From NCBI GenBank assembly GCA_043228905.1, contig JBHGNT010000008.1, forward strand, positions 19,220,001 to 19,284,000: a DNA stretch of 64,000 nt, written 5' to 3'. This DNA comes from Azolla caroliniana. Taxonomy: Eukaryota > Polypodiophyta. Below the pieces are notes generated by a model. The model searched no databases, was not told the DNA's origin, and saw only the letters and a program-made list of their open reading frames with translations. Of the stretch, positions 1 through 10,208 are shown piece after piece. The position numbers and the translations under genes are program-made. Positions within the stretch are counted from its first letter, which is position 1, and each line of letters begins with the position of its first letter.

Positions 1-186
1 CACTGGTAGTCAAGGACGATATTCAAATATGAATTGCTAGATTGCATTAATATTTCGTTTGCTTTTCCCAGAAAGTGCTCATGTTTATGTGTATGTATGT
101 GAGATAACCTTTGGCCAGGATTGAGTATCGCTTAGTATGTAATACAAGGTGCTCACTTTATTCCATCTGTACATATTTTTCTGCAG

Positions 187-1795
187 ATAGCAACTAAGAT
201 AAATGGCAAGATTGCAGAGTGTTTTTTACGTGATGTTGGCACCCTTGAACAAGACTTAGTATTTGGTGATGCTGGCAGCAAGGAGCTCCTGAATCTACTA
301 ACAACAAAGGAGGTGCATTAGAACAAATATGACAGCCGAAATTGTTTTAGGTCTGTTTCCAGAAGCAGATATCTGACGACAACTTTATGTGCAGAACTTA
401 ACCAAAGAGAACAAACTACGTTTGCTCATGATATATGCTGCCTCTCATCCAGAGAAGCTAGAACCTGCCAAAAGACTCCAGTGGATGAAGGTTTTGTGCT
501 CTGCTGTCAGTTTTATGGCAATGTATTGTAATGTTAGATTGCAAAGATATAAATTTCGTACACAAACACAAAAGTATGAATGTATATCCATTATGGCAAT
601 GTATTGTAAAGTCAGATTGCAAAGATCTAAATTTCTTAGACACATTAAAAGTATGAATGTATATCCACACATAAGCATGCCGTTTGATATATTTTTCATG
701 TATAACACTCACTGCAGCTGGCAAGGCTTTCTGAGGATGATATGCGCCCTGTGGTAAATATGGAGTACATGGGCGTCTCTGTATCAAAGAAGCAGTCTGG
801 AGGTTTCGCTTTGAAATTTGGGGGCAAGAAAGTAAGAATCCAAAGACTTCGATTTGTTTTTGCTGAAGATTAGGTGTATGTGAGCTTAATCCTCTGTTTA
901 ATGGCACTGAAGAAACGAGGTATCAGAAAAGATCGGAATCAGGATGATGAAGAATATGACCTTTCCCGGTTTAGTCCTATTATCCAGGTATAAGAAAGTG
1001 CATAATCAATCACGTTTGTTTAATTTGTGCATAAATCCATAATTTGTACCCATGTGATAGTGCAATTGGAAATTGTCTTTAAATATAAATAGGAAGTGAT
1101 TGAAGATTTAGCCAATGGTGAACTGTCTAAGGAAGAATACCCTTATATGAAAGAACCCTCTGCAGCAGTGTTACAATCTATGGCAAGTGGCAGTGTCTCC
1201 CTGAGACTACCAACCTCAAATACAAAGCCAGCACAATCAATGAGAACTTCAAAACCTACTTCTACATGGGCCTCCAAGTTAAGACCTTCTGAAGATGGAT
1301 GTTCAAGGTATGTAAATTCCAACTCTCTGGATAAATTTGATTCTTTAAGTATTTCAGTGAATCATCATCAATGAGGCTTTCTCACAGTGACCCCAAAGTA
1401 ACTGGAAAGCGCATTTTTGTTTTTATGGTTGGTGGTGCCACACGCTCAGAGGTAAATTTGGGTTCTGCTTTCTTTGAAGACATCATTTAATTGGGCATGG
1501 GAATATCATGTATACGGATACAAAGGTTTGCACATGATTTAACCAAACAATTTTTTATTATTAATCACAGCTGAGGGCTGTGCACAAGCTTACAGGACGC
1601 CTAAAGAGGGAAGTGGTGCTTGGGACCACCAGCCTTGATGAACCTCATGAATTTCTGACGGTAACTTAAGTGTCCATTTTTGCATGTTTTGTTTTCCATT
1701 TTCTTTATACTAATGATATATGCTTGATGACTTTACAGAAACTTAAAGTGCTTAGTGTTCTTGACGAGATAGCATTGGACGATCTTCAGATTTAA
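187..1795 (+). CDS. SEC1: Sec1/Munc18-family SNARE regulator (KEULE/SEC1-like), C-terminal part
   Basis: This is the 3' part of a Sec1/Munc18 protein; the rest lies left of the window. Exons I can place: 187-312, 395-490, 718-831, 913-987, 1093-1307, 1358-1451, 1571-1660 and 1739-1795. They all join in frame with GT-AG introns of about 80-230 bp. The reading includes [45 protein letters not shown] and the C-terminus [11 protein letters not shown]. These match the end of plant KEULE/SEC1, which binds syntaxin and SNARE complexes at the cell plate and plasma membrane to drive vesicle fusion in cytokinesis. The acceptor at 912 (CTGAAG) is the least certain junction. Intron 2 contains a near-perfect tandem duplication. 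The stop is TAA at 1793-1795, and the coding end is re-copied downstream. Family assignment is firm; the exact paralogue is not. Confidence 0.9.
512..670. repeat. Two-copy tandem duplication inside a Sec1 intron
   Basis: A segment of about 77 bp starting TTATGGCAATGTATTGTAA and ending GTATGAATGTATATCCA occurs twice in direct orientation with few differences. It fills most of the intron between the exons at 395-490 and 718-831. It opens frames on both strands, but these are intronic and not treated as genes. Confidence 0.75.
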
Positions 1796-2155
1796 TATGA
1801 TCATCTGAGATGGAATTTTGGACTACCATATATCTTGACGAGATAGCACTGGACGATCTTCAGATTTAATATGATCGTCTGAGATGGAATTTTGGACTAG
1901 AACCATATATCTTGATGAGATAGCACAGGATGATCTTCAGATTTAATATGATCGTCTGAGATGGAATTTTGGATTAGAACCATATATCTTGATGAGATAG
2001 CGTCGATCTTCAGATTTAATATGAGTGTCTGAGATGGAAATATATTATTAGTAGGGCCATAACTAGCAGCGTCACTGTGGGGCTTCAGATTTAATATGAT
2101 CGTCTGAGATGGAAATATATTATTGGTAGGGCCATAACAAGCATCACTGTGGTGG
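1760..2155 (+). repeat. Tandem array re-copying the Sec1 stop-codon region
   Basis: Units start at 1760, 1834, 1911 and 1988, with a partial unit near 2083. The spacing is 74, 77 and 77 bp. The first unit contains the last 11 codons and stop of the Sec1 gene. The second and third still encode almost the same tail ([11 protein letters not shown] and LDEIAQDDLQI, each then TAA). The fourth is internally deleted and the fifth keeps only CTTCAGATTTAATATGATCG onward. Only the first is in the gene; the others would be 3' UTR. Confidence 0.9.
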
Positions 2156-2694
2156 TAGAAAGTTGTACAATTACTACATTCTAAACATACCACCTTAAGT
2201 GTATGGGAAAGTTGGTTATAATGCAAATTGAAATGTATATGGGATTCCATACCATTTAGCATTGTGTACCATATACTGAGCATTTTAATTTGGTGTTTGT
2301 GGAATTCTACATCCTTCAGTGAAAACATGTCCTGTTACACATGATATGGTGAAAAACAATAAGTGAACTGGCATTTTAAATGCATGTAGAATTCCATACC
2401 ACTGAGCATTTGAAGTAATTATTTTTATTTGGTGTCATGTCTGACATAATGCATAACCTTGTGTAACAAAATTGTATGTAAAATAACCAGGAACAATGAT
2501 TTCAATTCTGCACACAATTTGAACACTATGCAGACCCTCAGCATGTATATCTTTTCAATTCCCCTACAAGATTTGAAAACTGTGAACTTTTAGATATGAC
2601 TACCTTTACAATGACAAATCATTTAAATCTGGTGTACTCCAACCACCCATGGAGAACTTGGATGTTCTTTTTTCACTATAAATTTCCCATGTTG
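2156..2694. other. Intergenic gap between convergent Sec1 and DBR1
   Basis: AT-rich sequence between two converging genes. It should hold the 3' ends and poly(A) sites of both transcripts. I see no other coding signal; the long minus-strand frame at 1897-2328 is read through the tandem array. Confidence 0.6.
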
Positions 2695-5600
2695 TCAAGG
2701 TTTGTTGCTTTCCTGATCCACAGCCTCCAACTCATCAAAATCATCTGGTAGTGCATCCTCATCGAAATCATCAAGTAATATCTCACTAGGATCTGCATCG
2801 ATGTCAAACAGATCAATAGGCATCATCTCTAGGCTATAACATTGGAACACTCTATTTATCAACTCGGATGTCAGTTTCAATGTGCAAATGCTGAAATGAT
2901 CTCTCAAGATAAGTCACACCTCTCAAATGAGCTGCTTTGTTGTTTGGCATTTGAGCAATGCTACCTGATATATCATCAAGAACATAAGGCAACTCCAAAA
3001 GTTGTAGCAAGGACACTGTAAAAGGATTTCTGACATGACCTGTTAAGAAGGAAATTTGAATTCTGGATTGGTCAAACAACAAAATATGAAATAACCTTTA
3101 AAATCATATAGTGAAATCTCAAAATTATTTATTTAAGCCACATATCATCCTTTAACTTCCATTTAACTTGTTTATTTATTTATTTATTTAACTTGTTTGA
3201 GCAAGAATAATGTCTTCAACAGGGAGAAGGCAGAACCAAATTCTAGTTTGGTCATCACAGGTGAGCCAGAAGTAGCCATGTCCACTATGCCTTTGGGTGG
3301 GTGAACACATCTTCTGACAGTTATCTTTCCAGGGTGCTAAGCATAACGCTACTTAAATTGGCAATACTTGTATTGCTCCTATCTCGTGTTGGAGTAGTGC
3401 ATTGCATGTTACGTTACATTCTGCTATGACTGACATTATTTCACCAATCAAGGTGGTCGAATCGCACTCACAGGATTGGCCAGACCTGAATTCTATTTTT
3501 TTTCTACAGCCTAGACACAGAATGTGTAATAACGTCTTTTTGGAGGCCAAAATGGCCTATAAGACAAAACAGGAGATTACATCAAGAAGAGCTACAAAAG
3601 GCACAAAGGTTGTGTCCCCTTTCACATTGGGGTGGCCATTAGCCTCAATGCACTAGACCTAACTTTGTTGGATTGGTCTTTAATTCCTGTGCCCTCATGG
3701 GTCATGCTAGTACGACAGGTACTCAATAGTAAACTCCCACTATCCATCACTAGATATCACCGTTCCCTGTGAAGCTCCATCTCAAATCCAAAAACAAGAC
3801 AAAACATTAATGCAGCTGTTATTTAGCCACTTACTTGCTGATGAGTTCACAGAAAGTCGCCTATTAGGATCATATGGTGTAACTGTTGCTACAAAGTCAG
3901 TGGGGATTACAGTTCCCAACTCCAGAAGCTTTTTTTTAATCCATTCTCGATGTTTATTCAGGTCCACGTCTTGAGAACTGGGCAAGCACACAATAATAAA
4001 ATTTTAAACATCATCATTATAGAAATAGGCCAATCAGCATTGATTAGGAAAAACATGAGCACCTCGGTAATGCAGACCATTTTGAGGTCAATGGAAAATA
4101 TGGATTGTATGCCCTGGTGATAGCTAGCCACTCTTCATCGTGCCTGAATTCTGGTGTGTTGTCATTTACAGATACTTCAATAACCTTTTAAATGACTTGA
4201 TTGTCAGAATGTATCACCAAAGACAACATGTACAATAATTTGGATTCTATCCATAGAAGTGCATGTCACCTGTAAAAAGTTCCGGTTGGGAAGACATTTG
4301 TCTAAAGCAAGGAACTTTGTAATCTCTCCTCCAGTGTGTTGAATGAGCGCTGCAAACTTAGTGTGTAGATGGGCTGCAAACCAGTAAGAAGGCTTCAGCT
4401 TTTGTAGAAGTTTCTCTCCAGGTTCACTCCCTAAAGTACCATTCATGACCTAAAAGAGAGGTAAACAATCTATCACTTTGGCTGTCACCAGTTACATGCC
4501 ATTGCCTCAACCTTAATATATATATACATCATACAACATACACAAACACCAATACACCCGTCATAAATATAGAACACACATAAAAAGCATACCTCTTCCT
4601 CGAGAAATGGCTTGTGCCGAAGCAAACCTTTCTTATCCCCAAACTTAACAATACCCCGAGGCCAATCATGTGTAAGGAAAATGTCCAATGGTTCCTGAAT
4701 TTGCATAAGTTTGTGAACATCATATTCCCGGATGTGATATACTGACCGTAATTCATTTGCATTATATGGAGGACGCTCATAATGACCTGCACACATCTTT
4801 TGATAAGTATTACCCATGTCAGATGTAAAAACAGGAGCTAATTCTCACTGAATTGCTATTTTTCAAGGGTTCTTTTCTTGGCTTTTATTTACCAGAATAA
4901 ACTTTGAAACATTCAACCAAATTTACAACTTTAATAGTTCACTATAGATATTTGGCAAAATGTTGAGATGTTAACCCAAATTTCATATGCCATAAATTTA
5001 CCCAATCATCTTCACTTGTTGAATCCTTGAGATCCCTTATCTTTCACTCTATTTGTAGATCTCCTAAACACATTAAATATGCCAACTTGCCTGCTTGGTA
5101 ATGCTGACGCTTGAAAATTCCAGACAGTCCACCTATCCGCACACCTCCGAAGCAAACTACTCCGGCATATCCAAGAAAGTATATACGAGGGGCAGCCCAG
5201 CCTCCATAGTACCTAGGCACTTTCAGAAATTTGAGAAGCTTTCAATCCATGTATTTCCTAAACTTTATACCTGAGCAACCTAGTTGACACAATTAATCAT
5301 TGATGAATGTTTAATAGCTTTCTTCATTTGACAAAAGCAGTTTGCCTCCATACTAGGATAGAAAGAGGAGAGAGAATTTCGAAGAAGTCGCTGAAGAAAG
5401 GATGGATGTGGCCTATTGTAAACCCTTTCAAATGTTGTGGTTGAGACCCTACTTGTGTAGCCCTTCATCAGTTTGTGGCATGAGAGGAGAGAGAGAGAGA
5501 GATTTTGGTTCATTTTAGGCATTTTCATTAGATCGCTAATGCAAACAACTTCCATGCTTGAATAATTGATACATATGCATGTGAACATAGCTCAAATTTT

Positions 5601-7119
5601 GCGAGAGGTTTTAACAATGGGAGTGATTTTCCTAAAGAATACAAAAACACATTAATCAAGTGGTAGGAATAAAAATCTAAACTATAAATATGATCATCTC
5701 AAGAAACACAGATCTCATCAACTTCATGAAACAGCAGCTGAAATTAACAGGCTAAACATATGAACAAGCTATGAAGATTTCATCAATTGTTACATGATTT
5801 CGTCACCAAACAATTAAAATGCTAAGCAATGCAGATTTTATTTATTCACATATGCAGCAAATAACCTTTATTTCGTACAAGGTGAAGATTAAGCTAGGAA
5901 GATTTTACGCCCCGCATATGCAATAAAAGTACAAATTACAAAACCAAACAAGGACAAAAATGAAGATTACATATTTCTACAACAAAACTACATATGATAA
6001 TAAGCACTTTATTTATATAGTATGTATATTTCATAGCCAAATAAAGTAGAAGAAACTCACAATTCCCATAGGTAATTCGATGCTTCATGATTACCACCAA
6101 TGAATAACGTGGGATATGGAGCAATTTCTTCCCCTGAGTAATATTTCCAGAAGCTATTCATAGACTTATATTTGTCAGGGCAAGCCATGGAGCGAAGGTC
6201 TTCCTCATTCCGGACAGCCTATGCAACCAATGTTTCAAACAACCAAAAGCAAAATTCTTGTATTAGAGAAAAGTAATGGAAAAAAGGTAATTTCCATTAC
6301 TCTCCCTTGCATCAGGAAACACATAAGACTGGAAACCGGGAAAAGTTGTATGATTGAGAGAAAAGCGGCAGATTTTGTTAGAAAATGATTATTAAAACAA
6401 GGTGATTAAAACAAGCAAAGTCAGAAGACAGATGTTCCTGTGTTAGAAAGAAAGATAAAAAGATAAAAAGAAGAGAGCATAAAGATATTACAGAAGTAGA
6501 ATTTTCTGGCACCTCTACATCAGGAAAGTCCTACTAAAAGTGGAAGGTTGAAGAATTGATGAAAACAAAGGTTGAAGTCTATTGCTGAGAAAAGGATTAA
6601 AAAAGAGGCCGTTTCTGCGGCTAATTTACATCAGACGGAAGCAACGAAGTTATTAAAGAGATGTCCGATCAGAACAGAAAGGAAGCTCTTTCTATGACTG
6701 TTTTGAAATTCCGGAATGCACAAGACAAACGAAGGCGAGCCGAAACGGAAGCTGTTTCTGTCATATGAAAAAGCGACGGTTTCTGTGGCAAAGAATAAGA
6801 AAGGCAGGCCCCGTTTCTGTCCAGATGAGGAATGGAAACGAGAAAGAGCAGGAAACTATGACGTTTCTGTGACAAAGGAGAGAGAAGTGATGCCGATGCT
6901 ATGGCTGTATGGCATATGCCAACGAAGGAAGAAGAGCCATAGAGTTTGAGGAGGAAAGAAAGAAGAAAAGTTAGGGTTAGAGGGAGGGAGAAAAACCTGG
7001 AAGTCGCCACAGCAGATGAGGAGGTCGATCTTGAGGTTCTGCATTCGTTCCAGGTGTTGCAGAGTGGCGTAGATGTTGTCGAGGTCGCCATGAGCGCATC
7101 CCTCCACTGCGATCCGCAT
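2695..7119 (-). CDS. DBR1: RNA lariat debranching enzyme DBR1
   Basis: Complete gene of nine exons: 6997-7119, 6061-6218, 5091-5212, 4593-4786, 4270-4449, 4063-4184, 3835-3977, 2920-3039 and 2695-2828. The sum is 1296 nt, giving 431 aa; plant DBR1 is about 420 aa. The enzyme hydrolyses the 2'-5' bond of intron lariats in the nucleus. The start is the ATG of [15 protein letters not shown], which matches the family start exactly. Metallophosphoesterase residues are all present at the usual numbers: Cys8, His10, Asp39, Asn84 (GGNHE), His174 (THDWP), and His226 and His228 (AHLH). The C-terminus is acidic (repeated DD/DDFDE), as in relatives. Intron 3 (4787-5090) starts GCAAGT after CAG, so it is a GC-AG intron; the Gly codon split across it (G135) requires that site. 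Intron 7 (3040-3834) holds unassigned repeat-like DNA. The last junction (2829) is the weakest. Confidence 0.93.
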
Positions 7120-7227
7120 TTCTCCTTCGCTTTCCTTTCCCTCCACAGTCTGCAATCCACAGAGAGAGTAGAGCAGCAAACAGCAGCTATTCAAACACAC
7201 ACACACACACACCAAATTGAAAACTTT

Positions 7228-7309
7228 AAATACACAGAGATACATATCATCTACCTATCGACAACGTAAAAAATACACAGAGATACATATTATCTAACTA
7301 TCGACAACG
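7228..7309. repeat. 43-bp direct duplication upstream of DBR1
   Basis: The sequence from AAATACACAGAGATACATAT to CTATCGACAACG occurs at 7228-7266 and again at 7271-7309 with three differences. It lies in the probable DBR1 promoter or 5' UTR, next to a short CA run and directly at the left edge of the GGTTCGGTT-rich element. Confidence 0.8.
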
Positions 7310-7965
7310 GTTCGGTTTGAATCGAACCGAACCGAACCTTCGGCTTAACCGATTCGGCTCGGTTCATGTTTATTTTTTTATCGGATCGGTTCTAACTATC
7401 GACAACGGTTCGGTTTGAACCGAACCTTCGGCTTAACTGGTTCGTCTCGGCTCATGTTTATTTTTTATCGGTTCGGTTCTAACTCTCGACAACGGTTCGG
7501 TTTGAACCGAACCCTTTTGGCTTAACCGGTTTGGCTCGGTTCATGTTTATTTTTTTATCGGTTCGGTTCAGGTTTATTTTTTATCGGTTTGGTTTCAACT
7601 GTCAGAAACCTCGCTTTAAACGGTTTGACGATTTTTATTTTTATTTTTTTTTTAAATTTTAAATTTTAAAAAATTGTTTTTAAACAATCTTTTCATTTTT
7701 GGACCTTATTCTCACATTTTAGGAACATCTTTAAAATTTTAGAATTTTAAAATAATGAAATATTTTAAATTTTAAATTTTAAATTTAACATAAGTTGAAA
7801 ACCAAAACCGATCCACGAAACCGTGGTTTTAACGGTTTGAAAAAAAAACAGTTCAGTTTAACGGTTTCGTGGTTTGGTTCGATTCAGGGTTTTTTTTTTA
7901 AAGTAAACGGTTCGGTTTTGACCCTCTCAAACCAAACCAAACCAAACTGTTGCCAATTGATTGTC
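7295..7965. mobile_element. GGTTCGGTT-rich inverted-end element, copy A
   Basis: The stretch consists of repeated GGTTCGGTTTGAACCGAACC words (units near 7300, 7400 and 7490), an AT-rich core (7640-7790) and a right end reading AACTGTTGCCAATTG. Reversed, that right end gives CAATTGGCAAC followed by GGTTTGGTTTGAGAGGGTC, which matches the left end of copy E. The core holds ACCTTATTCTCACATTTT, shared with copies D and E. No coding capacity is seen. It begins about 175 bp upstream of the DBR1 start codon. A non-autonomous DNA transposon (MITE-like) is my best guess; the superfamily is not determined. Confidence 0.65.
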
Positions 7966-8865
7966 ATCATCATCTTATCATCTTGTATGTATGTATGTAT
8001 ATGTGTATGTATGCATGTAAGTATGTTTAGGGTTTAGAGTTTTAGGGTATATTTGTATGTACATATGTAACACATTTTTCTGAGAAGAACTCTATAAAGA
8101 AATGCCAGTCTTCGAGGCTTGTATGGCCCCGTTTTCCTTTCGGTATCTTGGCTATGCTAAGAAGAAGAAGCCGGTGCCGGGAAGGAAGGAAGAAAGCTAT
8201 ATACATTAACCTCTTTCTAGAGGTTCGAATCGCCTCTAACTGAGAAAGAAACAAGTGAGATGCACTTACTGGCATTAAGTGCTGAAGTTGAAGCTCAATT
8301 CTAAAATGTACCAGGAGGTTGACTGAAAGGGTTATTTGAGAAAGAAAAGAATAGTTCGACAGCATTTTAAGATAGATTTTGTTTTTGCCCCATGTAGAAG
8401 GTGAGACCTCTTGTTTATGGACATTCCGTGATCATTGAAGAATGATTAGGGTTAATTATGGCATAGAAGAGGAGTTTAGGTGTGTGGGTATAAAGAGGAA
8501 AGTAAATGTACTTTCAAGAATTGCATGAAAATTGATGTGTATTTTAATAAATATTTCTTAAACTTATATTGATATGATTGGCCAATCAAAGATTGATTGG
8601 TCTCGTGTGTAATCTCTATAGATGGTGGTGCGTGCTATTGATTAGTTGAAGCACTTTGAGGCCAAAAGATTTAGGTGGAATCTTTGCAATTACCATCAAT
8701 TCTTGCACTTTTTTTGCTTAAGAACCTCAATAGATAAGACTTAGACAGGGAATAGATAACACTTAGGATGCATTTTGCTACTTGAAAATCTACTTGAGGA
8801 GAATCTGATTGCATTAAATCAGAGAGTATTGTTGATTTAGCTCAGCCCAATTGTTGAAAGTCCCA
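7966..8865. other. Gene-less stretch, no clear content
   Basis: Contains a short TATG microsatellite at about 7984-8025 and otherwise unremarkable AT-rich DNA. A minus-strand frame of 107 codons (8042-8365) has no recognisable motif. I cannot assign anything here. Confidence 0.5.
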
Positions 8866-8869
8866 AAGA

Positions 8870-9330
8870 TAGAATGGGCAATTCCGAGCATGCATGAACT
8901 ACCAGAAGCTCAATGCAGCCACAATATTTGATCCATTTCCACTATTCTCAATATGGTGATCAGTGTGAAATGTACAGCTTCCTGAACAGGTTCACCAGCT
9001 ACAATCAAGTCAAGTTCACATGGCTCTGAAAAAACAGGAGAAGACTGCGTTCCTCACCGAGGCCATAATGATGTTTGGGTTGAAAAAGGCCATGATGACC
9101 TTCGAATTCAGCCTTCATGCAAGCATTCTTGGACATAGTTGCAGTGTTTGGGCAAATGAGTGACCACCTATGATAGTGAACATAGTGTCTGTAAAAGTGG
9201 CGCGCGGCTTGGTTCAGCCTCAACCCCACAAACTGCACACTGATGGTGTCTGGCTGCAACTTAAGTTTCGATCGATGTCTTACTTGTATTTTCTATTTAG
9301 GTAAGCCATAGGAAGACAAAGATTAACATC
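8870..9330 (+). pseudogene. Decayed Ty3/gypsy reverse transcriptase fragment
   Basis: Reading across frames gives NYQKLNAATIFDPFPL, then MYSFLNRFTSYNQVKF, then KQEKTAFLTEA and MMFGLKKAMMTF. A downstream piece reads WFSLNPTNCTLMVSG. These follow in order the gypsy RT blocks (Y-R-KLNAAT, MYSFLDGFSGYNQ, QEKTAF, FGL--AP-TF, LNP-KC). At least three frameshifts and several stops separate them, and the YVDD-type catalytic block is lost. It is a dead fragment of an LTR retrotransposon. Confidence 0.75.
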
Positions 9331-10208
9331 TCCAAAAAAGGAGCTAATTTATTTGGGAGTTACATCCGTAGGGCCCCTTTTTTCTCGAAAATCTGCATTG
9401 ACAACTACAACCTCATCGAGTTATACAATGCTTGGAACATTCGAGAGAATGTGTGCATGCCATCTTTCGAGAGCCATTCATGAAACTATCACCATCTTAG
9501 TCACATCTCACCTTCATATAGGTCACACATTTGGGAAACCAATCTTGATGTAAAGAGGAAAAAGATGCCCTATTATCAATTCCTACATATATCAACTTCT
9601 TTTTCAGCACAAAGGCTGCTCATCTATCACTGCAGTATGACAAGATGGATGCCAACCTCACAAGGGTTGACGATAGACATACAGACATACACCACTTATG
9701 TATGGATTCTTATAGACTTCATGAAATATAATTATCCTCTCTGATAGGGTTTTGGACTTCTTCATATCACTGATAAACTTGGAAGTACATGTCCACTATG
9801 TGCTCTTACATTTTTCCTGGTCTCCAGAGCTTCAAATACAATCTTTGATAATGTAATTTTTACTTCACATATTCGTGAAGACTGCATCATTTTGTATCTC
9901 TCTGAACCATGCCAACACTGCATAACAAAGATACTTGGAAACTAAGGCATTCAATACAATACTCCCCATAGAAATTTTGTTGTCGACTAATGTCCAGCAA
10001 CTACAATTGTCTGTTCTATCAACCAGATAAAAAGATTAAAATTCCCAAAAGAATTCATCGTGGTACAATTCTCACAACTGCATCTTCCGCCTCAAAAACT
10101 CTGTGAATAAAGTTCTCATTTTTCTAGACTCGTCATGTCCACACATGTAGACAATGATTCACCTTTGAGCAGATCAAGTTTAACAGTAAAAGACTGACAT
10201 TTCTCATA
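9331..10208. other. Gene-less DNA downstream of the PPR gene
   Basis: Probably further decayed retrotransposon sequence following the RT fragment, then the 3' UTR of the PPR gene on the minus strand. No domain is recognisable. Confidence 0.45.

Noticed and set aside
1897-2328. 143-codon frame on the minus strand
   Set aside because: It is read antisense through the tandem copies of the Sec1 gene end and inherits its openness from the repeat; no protein similarity.
6669-7269. Several overlapping 77-163 codon frames around DBR1 exon 1
   Set aside because: Only the frame carrying MRIAVEGC...CCGDFQ matches a known protein; the others are shadows of exon 1 and intron 1.
8042-8365. 107-codon minus-strand frame
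   Set aside because: No recognisable motif, and a GAGGTTCGAATCGCCTC word nearby suggested a tRNA arm, but no cloverleaf or box A could be found.
9005-9259. 84-codon minus-strand frame
   Set aside because: Antisense to the Ty3/gypsy reverse transcriptase remnant, whose blocks are on the plus strand.
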